Source: an uncultured Eubacteriales bacterium
Lineage (GTDB): Bacteria; Bacillota; Clostridia; Oscillospirales; CAG-272
DNA length: 64,000 nucleotides
Direction: 5' to 3'
Assembly (NCBI GenBank): GCA_934467415.1
Contig: CAKSLQ010000003.1
Location: 124,001-188,000, forward strand
A program made the translations under genes and the position numbers. The notes under the pieces were generated by a model that saw only the letters and a list, made by a program, of their open reading frames with translations, had not been told where the DNA came from and searched no databases. How positions within the stretch are numbered: position 1 is the first letter of the stretch; each line of letters begins with the position of its first letter. Below are positions 50,767-59,369 of the stretch, in pieces.

Positions 50767-51969
50767 ATGAAAACCTGTATTATCGTCGGCGCGGGCGGCC
50801 GCGGCAAGGACGCCTACGCGCCGATTCTCGCGCGCGAGAACCTGCTGCGCGTGGTCGGCGTGGCCGAGCCGGATGCGGACAGGCGGCGCGCCTTCTGTGA
50901 GACCTACGGCATCGCGGCAAACATGGCGTTTGACGGCTGGCAGTCCCTCTTTTCGCAGGGGCGGCTGGCCGACGCGGTGCTGATCTGCACGCAGGACCGT
51001 ATGCACCTCGCGCCCACGCTGGCCGCCATCCGCTGCGGCTATCATATCCTGCTCGAAAAGCCGATCTCGCCGCTCGCCGAGGAGATCGACACGCTGGAGG
51101 AGGCACTCGTCGGCTACGACCGCGTGTTTATGACCGGGTTTGTCCTGCGCTATACGCCCTTCATCCGCCGGATCCGTGCGCTGCTCGACGCGGGGGCGAT
51201 CGGTGACGTCATGAACATGCAGCTCAACGAGAACGAGGGCTACTGGCACCATGCACACAGCTATGTGCGCGGGCAGTGGAACAACGCCGAGAGCTCCTCG
51301 CCGCTCATCGTGGCGAAATCCTGCCACGACTTCGACCTCATGCTCTACCTGCTCGGCAGGCACTGCACGCACATCGCGTCCTACGGCACGAACAGCTATT
51401 TCAAGGCCGCAAATGCGCCCGGCCGTGTCCCCGCCCGCTGCACCGACGGCTGCGCCTTTGCCGAGGGCTGCAAGTACAACGCCGTGCGGCAGTACACCGC
51501 GGGAGAGGGCCGCTATTTCGTCCACAAGTTCGGCTGCGGCACGGACGACGCCTCCATCATCGAGGCGCTGCGGACAAACCCCTACGGCCGCTGCGTCTAT
51601 CACTGTGACAACAACGTCTGCGACCACCAGGTCGCCGCGCTCGAGTTTGAACGCGGCATTGACGCGGTGTTCACCGTCTCGGCGTTCTCCCAGCGCAACA
51701 CGCGCACCGTCAAGCTGATGGGCACGGAGGGGGAGATCGGCGGCTGCATGGAGGACGGCGAGCTCGTCCTGCGCCGCTTTGCGGACGGCACGACCGAACA
51801 CCTCACCGTGACGCATGACGGCACGAAGCACTGCGGCGGCGACGGCGGCCTGATGCGCCGCTTTGCCGAGGCGGTCAACGCAGACGAGCGCGGCGCGGAC
51901 GCCCGCATTTTTGAGGCGCACCGTCTCACGCTCGAGGCCGAGCGCGTGCGCCGCCTGAACGAAAGCTGA
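50767..51969 (+). CDS. Gfo/Idh/MocA family oxidoreductase (second, with cysteine cluster)
   Basis: A 400-residue dehydrogenase, longer than its upstream partner. It has IVGAGGRGKDAYAP as nucleotide site, LLEKPISP, and AKSCHDFDLMLYLLG as the histidine motif. Residues about 220-260 carry four closely placed cysteines (ARCTDGCAFAEGCKY and KFGCG), a feature of a subgroup of this family that may bind metal. An in-frame TTG sits directly before ATG 50767; no clear ribosome-binding site is present, so translation is likely coupled to the upstream gene. A terminator follows. Confidence 0.88.
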   Translation: MKTCIIVGAGGRGKDAYAPILARENLLRVVGVAEPDADRRRAFCETYGIAANMAFDGWQSLFSQGRLADAVLICTQDRMHLAPTLAAIRCGYHILLEKPISPLAEEIDTLEEALVGYDRVFMTGFVLRYTPFIRRIRALLDAGAIGDVMNMQLNENEGYWHHAHSYVRGQWNNAESSSPLIVAKSCHDFDLMLYLLGRHCTHIASYGTNSYFKAANAPGRVPARCTDGCAFAEGCKYNAVRQYTAGEGRYFVHKFGCGTDDASIIEALRTNPYGRCVYHCDNNVCDHQVAALEFERGIDAVFTVSAFSQRNTRTVKLMGTEGEIGGCMEDGELVLRRFADGTTEHLTVTHDGTKHCGGDGGLMRRFAEAVNADERGADARIFEAHRLTLEAERVRRLNES

Positions 51970-51975
51970 AAAAAG

Positions 51976-52004
51976 AAAAAAGTCCTCCGCCGGAGGACTT
52001 TTTT
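51976..52004 (+). terminator. Terminator of the isomerase/Gfo-Idh operon
   Basis: AAAAAGTCCTCC pairs with GGAGGACTTTTT around a three-base apex. Confidence 0.82.
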
Positions 52005-52061
52005 GTATGGAGAAGCCTCACCATAGTGTAAATTCTTTGTAATCCCGTAGCGCCAAGGCAA

Positions 52062-52142
52062 AACGGGTCGTCGGGGCGCCGACCCCTACCGGATGGCGGG
52101 AACTGTGTACATACCGCACGGGCGGGGGCTCGCTCCCGCCGC
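52062..52142. repeat. Short repeat with CCCCTACCGGAT and GGCGGGGGCT motifs
   Basis: It holds GGGTCGTCGGGGCGCCGACCC and GCGGGGGCTCGCTCCCGC hairpins around a CCCCTACCGGAT segment. A related unit is at 9542-9602. Confidence 0.65.
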
Positions 52143-52168
52143 ATGCGCCTTACCATCGGCGGCTTTTG

Positions 52169-52588
52169 TCAGAACCGGAACAGGTTCAGCCCGACGTCTG
52201 CGTCAAAGCGGCGATCGACCGTGCCGTCGATCTTCGTGAGAATCATCTCGCAGGTCGCGCTGACGACGGCGCGGTTCAGATGCCCGCCGAAGACCTCGCC
52301 GCGCGCGTTCCCGGCGCTCATGTGCAGGTGTGCGTAGAACTTCCCGTCCATCGTGTTCACCGTGCCGAAAAGCGAGACGATCTCAAAATTACCCGTGAAC
52401 GTGTTGGCCGCGTATTCCTTGGTCGCCACGTCGAAAACGCCGACCGTGAAGTCGTTTGTCGCGCCGAGCGCCTGCACCGACGCGAGCCTGATTTGCTCCT
52501 TTTCGGCAAGCGCACGCAGCTTGTCGAGAATTTCTTCGCCGCGGTCGATGCGCGCGACGATCGTACTGCCGAAAACCCTGTATTCCAT
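52169..52588 (-). CDS. PPC (DUF296) domain DNA-binding-like protein
   Basis: A 139-residue protein that is a single PPC/DUF296 domain: IRLASVQALGATNDFTVGVFD, FTGNFEIVSLFGTV, YAHLHMSAGN and GEVFGGHLNRAVVSATCEMIL. The HLH residues at about 94-96 may bind a metal ion, as in other prokaryotic PPC proteins, which form trimers. Function in bacteria is unclear. ATG 52588 follows GGAGG at seven bases and an upstream in-frame extension is rejected. It is the last gene of the ROK-nagA-GNAT-PPC operon. Confidence 0.9.
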   Translation of the reverse strand: MEYRVFGSTIVARIDRGEEILDKLRALAEKEQIRLASVQALGATNDFTVGVFDVATKEYAANTFTGNFEIVSLFGTVNTMDGKFYAHLHMSAGNARGEVFGGHLNRAVVSATCEMILTKIDGTVDRRFDADVGLNLFRF

Positions 52589-52589
52589 G

Positions 52590-53048
52590 TCAGTCCTCCG
52601 TTTTTCGTTCAAGTTCAATCAGGTATTCCGTCGTGCCTTCTTCAAATTTGCGTTTGCCCGTCGGCAAAAAGCCGTGCCGCCCGTAAAAGGCGATCGCCCG
52701 CGTGTTTTTCTCCAGCGCCCAGAGGTGATCCGCGCCGAAGGCGGATACGGCAAATTCGATCAGCGCCCGGCCGACGCCGTGGCTCTGGAAAAACGGGTCG
52801 GCGTACAGCTTGACGATCTCCGTGCCGTCCATCTGCACGAAGCCCTTGATGAGGTCGTCGTCAAAGACATGGAGATTTTGCAGAACTTCCGACCGGCCGA
52901 AGCAGCCGTCGATCACGGAGAGAACCTGCAATTCGCCGAAGGAATACTGTGCGTCCCCGAAGATCGGATAATAGTTGATGCGGTTGTTGAAGACGAAGAT
53001 CTCGGCAATGCGGGAGAGATCCCGTTTTTCCGCCTTTCGGATGTTCAT
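52590..53048 (-). CDS. GNAT family N-acetyltransferase
   Basis: A 152-residue acetyltransferase. It starts NIRKAEKRDLSRIAEIFVFN, has the acetyl-CoA loop as FFQSHGVGRALIEFA (about residue 90) and ends with LWALEKNTRAIAFYGRHGFLP, a typical motif B region. The acceptor is unknown. Its start overlaps the nagA stop by four bases and its stop abuts the PPC start, so it belongs to the amino-sugar operon. Confidence 0.9.
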   Translation of the reverse strand: MNIRKAEKRDLSRIAEIFVFNNRINYYPIFGDAQYSFGELQVLSVIDGCFGRSEVLQNLHVFDDDLIKGFVQMDGTEIVKLYADPFFQSHGVGRALIEFAVSAFGADHLWALEKNTRAIAFYGRHGFLPTGKRKFEEGTTEYLIELERKTED

Positions 53049-54169
53049 GCGGTCACCCGCTTCCCGTCGATGTAGACCGAATGCAGGTTGAAATCGCGGT
53101 CAACGAGGAGAAAGTCCGCGCACCGTCCATCGGCGACCACGCCGCAGCGGTCGGCAATGCCCGCCGCGCGCGCCGGGTTCAGGCTGGCGGCGCGCACCGC
53201 GCCCGCGGGCGGAATGCCGAAGCGAATAGCATTCTGCACACAGGAGAAAAGCGTGGCCGTGCTGCCCGCGATCGTGCCGTCCGGGAGTGTGGCGCGTCCC
53301 GCACGGACGCAGAACTGCTGGCCGCCCAGCTCATAGTCGCCGTCCGGCATTCCGGCGGCGCGCAGCGCGTCCGAGATGAGTACGAGGCGGTCGCGCCCGA
53401 CCGCGTGATACAGCATGCGGATCATCGCGGGGTGGACGTGAACGCCGTCCGCGATGCACTCGCAGAAGAGGCCGCCGTCGATGGCCGCGCCCGCCGCGTT
53501 CGGCGCGCGGTGCAGGGGATCGCGCATACCGTTGAAGGTGTGGGTCAGGTCGGTCGCGCCCGCGGCGATCGCGGTCACGGCCGTCTCATAGTCGGCGTCG
53601 GTGTGCCCGATGGCGGCGCGCACGCCGACCTTTGTGACCGCGCGGATGAAATCCGCCGCGCCGCGCCGCTCGGGCGCAAGGCTGACGATGCGGATCAGCC
53701 CCGCGGCGCGCGCCTGCAGCGCGCGGAACTCGTCGAGGTCGGGATCGCGCAGGAATGCCTCGTTCTGCGCGCCCTTGTGCGCCGCCGAGAAATAGGGCCC
53801 CTCCATGTAGATGCCGCCGATCTTTGCACCGCGCGTGCCGCGCGCCGCGACGGCGGCGATGTTCTCGGCGGCGGCGCCCATCGCCTCGCGGCTCTGCGTG
53901 AGGATGGTGGCAAGACAGGTCGTCACGCCGTGGCGTGCGAGGAAGTCCGTGATGGTGTCGATGGCGGCGGGGTTCGGGTCCATGTTGTCACAGCCCGCCG
54001 CGCCGTGCGTGTGGATGTCCACAAGGCCGGGGAGCAGGAAAAGTCCCGTGCCGTCGAGCATTTCGCCGCGGTTGCAGTCCGGCGCGCGGAACACGCCGTC
54101 CTCGACCGCGATGTCGCGGCGGCGGAAGACGAAGTCCTCGCCGAGCACGGTCGCACCTTTAATCAGCAT
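53045..54169 (-). CDS. nagA: N-acetylglucosamine-6-phosphate deacetylase
   Basis: A 374-residue metallohydrolase that removes acetate from GlcNAc-6-phosphate in the cytoplasm. Visible are the metal-binding GLVDIHTHGAAGCD, GIYMEGPYFSAAHKGAQ, AAIGHTDADY, DLTHTFNGMRDPLHRAPN and LISDALRAAGMPDG. ATG 54169 follows AAAGGAGG. It overlaps the ROK kinase by eleven bases. nagB is not seen in this window. Confidence 0.94.
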   Translation of the reverse strand: MLIKGATVLGEDFVFRRRDIAVEDGVFRAPDCNRGEMLDGTGLFLLPGLVDIHTHGAAGCDNMDPNPAAIDTITDFLARHGVTTCLATILTQSREAMGAAAENIAAVAARGTRGAKIGGIYMEGPYFSAAHKGAQNEAFLRDPDLDEFRALQARAAGLIRIVSLAPERRGAADFIRAVTKVGVRAAIGHTDADYETAVTAIAAGATDLTHTFNGMRDPLHRAPNAAGAAIDGGLFCECIADGVHVHPAMIRMLYHAVGRDRLVLISDALRAAGMPDGDYELGGQQFCVRAGRATLPDGTIAGSTATLFSCVQNAIRFGIPPAGAVRAASLNPARAAGIADRCGVVADGRCADFLLVDRDFNLHSVYIDGKRVTA

Positions 54170-55058
54170 GGCGTGCCGCCTCCTTTCTGCCGAGCGCCGC
54201 CGCGCCGATCACGCCCGCGTCGCTGCGCAGGGACGAGAGCTTCAGCGGGAAGTCCGCACTGAGCTTCTGCATGAGCGGCGCAAGCAGCGCGTCGCCCGCT
54301 TCGGTGATGCCGCCCGCCAGCACGATGACGGCGGGGTCGAAAATGCTTTGCAGGCTTTCGAGGCCTGCGGCGAGGTCGGTGAGGTAAGCGTCCAGCACCG
54401 CTGCGGCCGCAGGGCAGCCGTCCGCGACCGCGCGGAAGAAGACCTTGCCGTCCATCCCGTCCTTCGCATAAGCCGCAAGCAGGCTGTCGGGGTGCGCCGC
54501 CGCCGCGGCTTTGGCCGCCGCCGTGAGGGCGGACGCCGATGCGTACTGCTCAAAGCAGCCGCGCTTGCCGCAGGGGCAGGCACGCCCGCCCACGCGGATG
54601 CACATGTGTCCGATCTCGCCCGCGCCGCCGTGCGCGCCGATCACCGGCTTGCCGCCCGTGACGATGCCGCCGCCCACGCCCGTGCCGAGCGTGACGAGCA
54701 GCAGATCGTCCTCGCCGCCCGCGGCCGCCTCACCGAGCGCGGCGCAGTTGGCGTCGTTGCCGAGCGCCGCCGTGCGCCCGATGCGCGCCGCGATAAGGTC
54801 GGCAAGCGGCGTGTCGGCAAAGGGCAGGTTTGCCGCGCTGACGCGCCCGTCCGGCGCGACGATGCCCGGCGTACCCACGCCGACCGTCTCCGCCGGAAAC
54901 GCGGCCGAAAGCTGCTTGACCCCCGCCGCCACCGCGTCGGCGACCGCCTCGGCGCTCGTCTTCGGCGTCGGTACGGCGGCGCGCGCGACGATGCGGCCCT
55001 CTGCGTTCACCACGCCGAATTTGATGTCGGTCCCCCCGATGTCCACCCCGAGATACAT
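54159..55058 (-). CDS. ROK family sugar kinase
   Basis: A 299-residue kinase of the ROK family. The ATP motif is LGVDIGGTDIKFG at the N-terminus. The ROK signature follows with GAGEIGHMCIRVGGRACPCG and the zinc cysteines CPCGKRGCFEQYAS. There is no N-terminal helix-turn-helix, so this is a kinase, not a NagC-type repressor. Next to nagA, likely substrates are N-acetylglucosamine, N-acetylmannosamine or glucose. ATG 55058 has GGAGG upstream; a 14-residue in-frame extension is rejected. An extended -10 (TG-C-TATACT) lies upstream. Confidence 0.9.
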   Translation of the reverse strand: MYLGVDIGGTDIKFGVVNAEGRIVARAAVPTPKTSAEAVADAVAAGVKQLSAAFPAETVGVGTPGIVAPDGRVSAANLPFADTPLADLIAARIGRTAALGNDANCAALGEAAAGGEDDLLLVTLGTGVGGGIVTGGKPVIGAHGGAGEIGHMCIRVGGRACPCGKRGCFEQYASASALTAAAKAAAAAHPDSLLAAYAKDGMDGKVFFRAVADGCPAAAAVLDAYLTDLAAGLESLQSIFDPAVIVLAGGITEAGDALLAPLMQKLSADFPLKLSSLRSDAGVIGAAALGRKEAARHAD

Positions 55059-55155
55059 AGCTTGTCCTCCGAAAAATGTTTCTATCTCAGTATAGCACAA
55101 AACCGCGCCGCAAAAAAGAGGAATTTTTACGCGAAAGCGCGCCGCTTTTTACACG

Positions 55156-55188
55156 GAAAAACGCGCGGGTCAGTTCCCGCGCGTTTTG
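55156..55188 (-). terminator. Terminator overlapping the stop codon of the TtcA-like gene
   Basis: ACGCGCGGG and CCCGCGCGT form the stem and the loop contains the TGA stop; a T5 run follows on the minus strand. The last codons of the gene are therefore part of the hairpin. Confidence 0.75.
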
Positions 55189-56030
55189 TAAAGCTCATTG
55201 AAATCATAATCGCGCCCGCCGGTCTTGCAGCCGACCATCGTGTCGAGGCAGACGGCGTGAATGCTGTTGAAAATGCTCTTTTCAATGTCCGGGTTGTCGC
55301 GCTTCAGGCGGCGGAGCAGCGTCTTGACCTCCTGCCGCTTGGAGCCGCCCTCGCCGCCCGCACACATCGTGCAGTTTTCGGTGAAGCGGCAGGCGCACCG
55401 GATGAATTCCAGCTCGTTGTAGTTCTTCCAGGCGATGATGTTGTCCTCATGCACGCAGTAGAGCGGGCGGATCAGCTCCATCCCCGCAAAGTTGGTGCTG
55501 TGCAGCTTCGGCGGCATGGCTTGCAGCTGCGCGCCGTAGAACATGCCCATCACCGTGGTCTCCACCACGTCGCTGAAATGGTGGCCGAGCGCGATCTTGT
55601 TGCAGCCCAGCTCCCGCGCCTTGGCATAGAGATGCCCGCGCCGCATCCGTGCGCAGAGGTAGCAGGGCGACTTGTCGGTGCTGTTCGCCACGGCGAAGAT
55701 GTCGGTCTCGAAGATCGTGACCGGGATGTGCAAGAGCGCCGCGTTCGACTCGATCTTGCGGCGGTTGATCTCGTTGTAGCCGGGGTCCATCACGAGAAAC
55801 ACCGGCTCAAACGGCACGTCGCTGTGCCGCGCGAGCATCTGCATCAGCTTGGCCATCAGCATCGAGTCCTTGCCGCCCGAGATGCAGACGGCAATCCGGT
55901 CCCCGGCGGCGATCAGCTCGTAGCGCTTGACCGCCTCGATGAAGGGGTTCCAGATCGTCTTGCGGAATTTGGTTTGCAGGCTGCGCTCGATTTGTCTGTA
56001 GGGTTCGAGCGCGCGTTTCGTTTCACTCAT
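55170..56030 (-). CDS. TtcA-like PP-loop tRNA thiolation protein
   Basis: A 286-residue ATP-dependent PP-loop protein resembling tRNA 2-thiocytidine synthetase TtcA. The PP-loop is VCISGGKDSMLMAKLM (about residue 45). A first cysteine pair lies in KSPCYLCARMRRGHLY and a cysteine cluster in CACRFTENCTMCAGG, candidates for iron-sulfur ligands. GHHFSDVVETT is typical of the family. The start is ATG 56030, overlapping the cysteine desulfurase gene by eight bases. Encoding next to a sulfur donor fits a tRNA thiolation role; the modified base is not proven. Confidence 0.82.
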   Translation of the reverse strand: MSETKRALEPYRQIERSLQTKFRKTIWNPFIEAVKRYELIAAGDRIAVCISGGKDSMLMAKLMQMLARHSDVPFEPVFLVMDPGYNEINRRKIESNAALLHIPVTIFETDIFAVANSTDKSPCYLCARMRRGHLYAKARELGCNKIALGHHFSDVVETTVMGMFYGAQLQAMPPKLHSTNFAGMELIRPLYCVHEDNIIAWKNYNELEFIRCACRFTENCTMCAGGEGGSKRQEVKTLLRRLKRDNPDIEKSIFNSIHAVCLDTMVGCKTGGRDYDFNELYKTRGN

Positions 56031-57150
56031 GGGTCGTAAGCTCCGTATACAGGCGGTCGAAGACCGTCTCAAATTCAAGCAGCTCGTCCGCCGTCGTCAG
56101 AGGGCTGAGGCTGATGCGGAAGGAGGACAGCGCGCGCTTCCGGTCGCGGCTCACCGCCATGACCGCGCGCGAGGGCGTCCCCTCGACCGCGCAGGCGGAC
56201 TTGACCGAGACGCAGATGCCCGCGGCGGCGAGCGCATCGCGGAAGTCGGTGCCGCGCACGCCCTCCACGCTGAGGTTGAGGATGTGCGGGATCGCATCGT
56301 CCGGGCTGTTGAGCTGCACCTTCGGGTAGCGCGCAAGGAAGTCGCGCAGGCGCGCATTGTGTCCGCGCACGATCGCGGCGTTGTCCGTCATGCCGTCCGC
56401 TGCCTCGCAGACCGCCTCCGCGGTCGAAACGGCGAGCGCCGCGGCGGGTGTGCCGCTGCGGTAGAGCGTGGTGCTTGCGCCGCCGTAGATCAGCGGCTCG
56501 ATGGCGAGGCCGTGCCGCTTGAACAGCACGCCGCTGCCGACGATGCCGCCGAATTTGTGCGGCGCGAAGCTTGCCGTGTCCACCTCGTCAAAGGAGAAAG
56601 GCAGCTTGCCGATCGCCTGCGTCGCATCGACGTGCAGGCAACAGTGCGCCGCGCCGCGCAGCACGCGCGCCACCTCGCGCACGGGCTGCACCGTGCCGAG
56701 TTCGCTGTCCACGGCGGTCATGGTGACCAGCACCGTGTCGGGGCGGAGCAGGGCGCGCACCTCCTCGGGGTCGATTTTGCCGTCGCGGCCGACCGCGAGC
56801 ATGTCGATCTCATAGCCGCGTTCCATGGCGGCCGTCAGGCAGCCGCTGACCGAGGGATGCTCCAGCGGGGTGGTGATGACGTGCCTGCCGATGTGGCGGG
56901 ACGCGTGCAGGATGCCGCGGATGGCGGTGTTGTTCGATTCACTCGCGCCCGAGGTGTAGATGATCTCGTCCGCATGTACGCCGAGGGTGGCGGCGATCCT
57001 GTCGGTCGCTTCGTCGATCGCGGCCTTGGCCGCAAGCCCTGCGGGATGCTTTGCGTTCGGGTTGCCCGGGTATTTCACCGCCGCGTCGGCAAAGCATTGC
57101 AGCACGCGCGGCGAGACCGGGGCATTGGCGCTGTAGTCGAGGTAGATCAT
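56023..57150 (-). CDS. Cysteine desulfurase (class V aminotransferase)
   Basis: A 375-residue PLP enzyme that takes sulfur from cysteine. IYLDYSANAPVSP opens the protein; TSGASESNNTAI, TPLEHPSVSG, HVDATQAIGK and the PLP-lysine motif SFAPHKFGG (about residue 200) follow. The sulfur-accepting cysteine is in SVKSACAVEGTPS near residue 325. It is of the IscS/NifS type. Start is ATG 57150, four bases inside the TcdA-like gene; a longer in-frame frame upstream is rejected. It lies between two tRNA-modification genes and so likely supplies the TtcA-like protein. Confidence 0.93.
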   Translation of the reverse strand: MIYLDYSANAPVSPRVLQCFADAAVKYPGNPNAKHPAGLAAKAAIDEATDRIAATLGVHADEIIYTSGASESNNTAIRGILHASRHIGRHVITTPLEHPSVSGCLTAAMERGYEIDMLAVGRDGKIDPEEVRALLRPDTVLVTMTAVDSELGTVQPVREVARVLRGAAHCCLHVDATQAIGKLPFSFDEVDTASFAPHKFGGIVGSGVLFKRHGLAIEPLIYGGASTTLYRSGTPAAALAVSTAEAVCEAADGMTDNAAIVRGHNARLRDFLARYPKVQLNSPDDAIPHILNLSVEGVRGTDFRDALAAAGICVSVKSACAVEGTPSRAVMAVSRDRKRALSSFRISLSPLTTADELLEFETVFDRLYTELTTHE

Positions 57151-57923
57151 ACGCCGCGCCCCTTTCCGCGCACGCCGGTGAGATCCTTGATGACCTCGCC
57201 CGCGATGATGAGGCCCACCACCGGCGGGACAAACGAGGTGCTGCCCGGCACCTGGCGGCGCGCTGTACATTTTCGCGCCGTACCCGGCGGGCAGATGCAG
57301 TGCGTCTTGCAGCTGAGTTCCTCGGTCTCTGCCGGCATGGTGGGCAGCTCCTTGGAGTAGACCACCTTCAGGCGGCGGATTTTCCGTTTGCGCAGTTCGT
57401 TTCGCATGACCTTGGCCAGCGGGCAGACCGAGGTCTTGTAGATGTCCGTGACTTCAAAGGCCGTGGGGTCGAGCTTGTTGCCCGCACCCATCGCCGAGAT
57501 GATCGGCGTCTTCGCCGCATTTGCCTGCATGACCAGCGCGATCTTGCCCGTGACCGTGTCGATCGCGTCCACCACATAGTCGTAGGCGGTAAAGTCAAAC
57601 TGCGCCGCCGTCTCGGGCGTGTAGAAGATCTTGTGCGCCGTGATGACGACGTCCGGATTGATCTCGTGCAGCCGCTCGGCGGCGACGTCCGCCTTGTATT
57701 TGCCCACCGTCTTCCGCGTGGCGAAAAGCTGGCGGTTTAAGTTGGTCAGGCACACGCGGTCGTCGTCAATGAGGTCGAGCGCGCCAACACCGCCGCGCAC
57801 CAGCGCCTCGGCGGTATAGCTGCCCACGCCGCCGATGCCGAAGATCGCCACGCGCGCGCCGCGCAGGGTCTCCATGGCATCGCCGCCGAGCAGCAGTTCG
57901 GTTCTTGAAAACTGATTTTGCAT
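57147..57923 (-). CDS. TcdA/ThiF-like tRNA cyclic-t6A dehydratase-like protein
   Basis: A 258-residue E1-like adenylating enzyme. The nucleotide site is AIFGIGGVGSYTAEAL at the N-terminus, followed by DDDRVCLTNLNRQLFATRKTVGK (about 55-75) and DAIDTVTGKIAL; the end has GSTSFVPPVVGLIIAGEVIKDL. This layout is that of TcdA (CsdL), which cyclises t6A at position 37 of tRNA, although the region with CICPPGTARKC is cysteine-rich. In E. coli the partner is a cysteine desulfurase (CsdA), matching the gene downstream here. First gene of a three-gene operon. Confidence 0.9.
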   Translation of the reverse strand: MQNQFSRTELLLGGDAMETLRGARVAIFGIGGVGSYTAEALVRGGVGALDLIDDDRVCLTNLNRQLFATRKTVGKYKADVAAERLHEINPDVVITAHKIFYTPETAAQFDFTAYDYVVDAIDTVTGKIALVMQANAAKTPIISAMGAGNKLDPTAFEVTDIYKTSVCPLAKVMRNELRKRKIRRLKVVYSKELPTMPAETEELSCKTHCICPPGTARKCTARRQVPGSTSFVPPVVGLIIAGEVIKDLTGVRGKGRGV

Positions 57924-57961
57924 CCCGTTTTGCTCCGTAATCCGACAAGCATTATTTTATT

Positions 57962-57990
57962 ATTATACTACGTCCGTGGTAGGTTTTCAA
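57962..57990 (-). promoter_or_regulatory. Promoter of the tRNA-modification operon
   Basis: On the minus strand TTGAAA (57985-57990) and TATAAT (57962-57967) with 17-base spacing. Confidence 0.8.
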
Positions 57991-58058
57991 GCCCGTCGGC
58001 CGAATTTACGGGCATGTGTGAATTTTCTATCAGGATTTTTCAAATTTCACAGAATACC

Positions 58059-58087
58059 TTGTAATGCAAACCCGTTTATTCTATACT
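58059..58087 (+). promoter_or_regulatory. Promoter of the alcohol dehydrogenase gene
   Basis: TTGTAA and TATACT with 17-base spacing, about 50 bases before the start. Confidence 0.65.
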
Positions 58088-58141
58088 GTAGACAGAAAAT
58101 ATCGCAGAAATGCGAAATGACATACGGAAAGGGACAGGATT

Positions 58142-59290
58142 ATGGCAAACAGATTTGTACTCAACGAGACGAGCTACCACGGCAAGGGCGCGATCGGCGA
58201 GATCGCGACGGAAGTCAGGGGCAGAGGCTTTGCAAAGTGCTTTGTATGCTCCGACCCCGATCTTCTGAAGTTCGGCGTGACGAAGAAGGTCACGGACATT
58301 CTCGATGCGGCGAAGATCGACTATGAGATCTACTCCGACATCAAGGCCAACCCCACGGTCGCCAACGTCAAGGCGGGCGTCGCCGCCTTCAAGAAGTCGG
58401 GCGCGGACTGCATCATCGCCATCGGTGGCGGTTCTTCGATGGACACCGCAAAGGCGATCGGCATCATCATCAAGAACCCCGAGTTTGAGGACGTTGTCTC
58501 GCTCGAGGGCGTTGCACCCACGAAGAACAAGTGCGTGCCGATCATCGCCGTGCCGACCACGGCGGGTACGGCGGCCGAGGTCACGATCAACTATGTCATC
58601 ACCGACACCGAGAAGAACCGCAAGATGGTCTGCGTCGATGTGCACGACATCCCGGTCGTCGCCGTGGTCGATCCCGACATGATGGCGTCGATGCCCAAGG
58701 GGCTGACCGCCGCTACCGGTATGGACGCGCTCACGCACGCGATCGAGGGCTACATCACGAAGGGCGCATGGGAGATGAGCGACATGTTCCATCTCCGCGC
58801 AATCGAGCTGATTGCAAAGCATCTGCGCGGCGCGGTTGCCAACACGCCCGAGGGCAGAGAGGGCATGGCGCTCGGCCAGTACATCGCGGGCATGGGCTTC
58901 TCCAACGTCGGGCTCGGCATCGTCCACTCGATGGCGCACCCGCTCGGCGCGCTCTATGACACGCCGCACGGCGTGGCCAATGCGATCATCCTGCCGACGG
59001 TCATGGCGTACAACGCGCCCGCAACCGGGGACAAGTATCGCGACATCGCCCGCGCCATGGGCGTTTGCGGCACGAACAAGATGACCACCGAAGAGGCGAG
59101 AACGGCCGCCATCGACGCAGTGAAGACGCTGGCGCACGACGTCGGCATCCCGGAGAACCTGCGTGACATCGTCCGCGACGAGGACATCCCGTTCCTCGCA
59201 CAGTCGGCATACGATGACGCCTGCCGCCCCGGCAACCCGCGCGAGACCTCGGTCGCCGAGATCGCAGATCTCTATCGCTCGCTGCTGTAA
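58142..59290 (+). CDS. fucO: Iron-containing alcohol dehydrogenase, lactaldehyde reductase-like
   Basis: A 382-residue group III alcohol dehydrogenase. GGGSSMDTAKAIGI (about residue 97) binds NAD(H), and metal ligands are in GMDALTHAIEGY and GIVHSMAHPLGALYDTPHG (about 195-280). Along its length it resembles FucO, which reduces L-lactaldehyde to 1,2-propanediol during fucose or rhamnose use; other short-chain aldehydes are possible. ATG 58142 follows GGAAAGGGA. It is a single-gene unit with its own promoter and terminator. Confidence 0.85.
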   Translation: MANRFVLNETSYHGKGAIGEIATEVRGRGFAKCFVCSDPDLLKFGVTKKVTDILDAAKIDYEIYSDIKANPTVANVKAGVAAFKKSGADCIIAIGGGSSMDTAKAIGIIIKNPEFEDVVSLEGVAPTKNKCVPIIAVPTTAGTAAEVTINYVITDTEKNRKMVCVDVHDIPVVAVVDPDMMASMPKGLTAATGMDALTHAIEGYITKGAWEMSDMFHLRAIELIAKHLRGAVANTPEGREGMALGQYIAGMGFSNVGLGIVHSMAHPLGALYDTPHGVANAIILPTVMAYNAPATGDKYRDIARAMGVCGTNKMTTEEARTAAIDAVKTLAHDVGIPENLRDIVRDEDIPFLAQSAYDDACRPGNPRETSVAEIADLYRSLL

Positions 59291-59302
59291 GCCTAAAGAA
59301 AC

Positions 59303-59332
59303 AAAAAATCCACCCGAAAGGGTGGATTTTTT
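59303..59332 (+). terminator. Terminator after fucO
   Basis: AAAAAATCCACCC pairs perfectly with GGGTGGATTTTTT around GAAA. Confidence 0.88.
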
Positions 59333-59369
59333 GCGTTTGGGCGAAAAATTTTCAGAAAACCGCTTTGCA

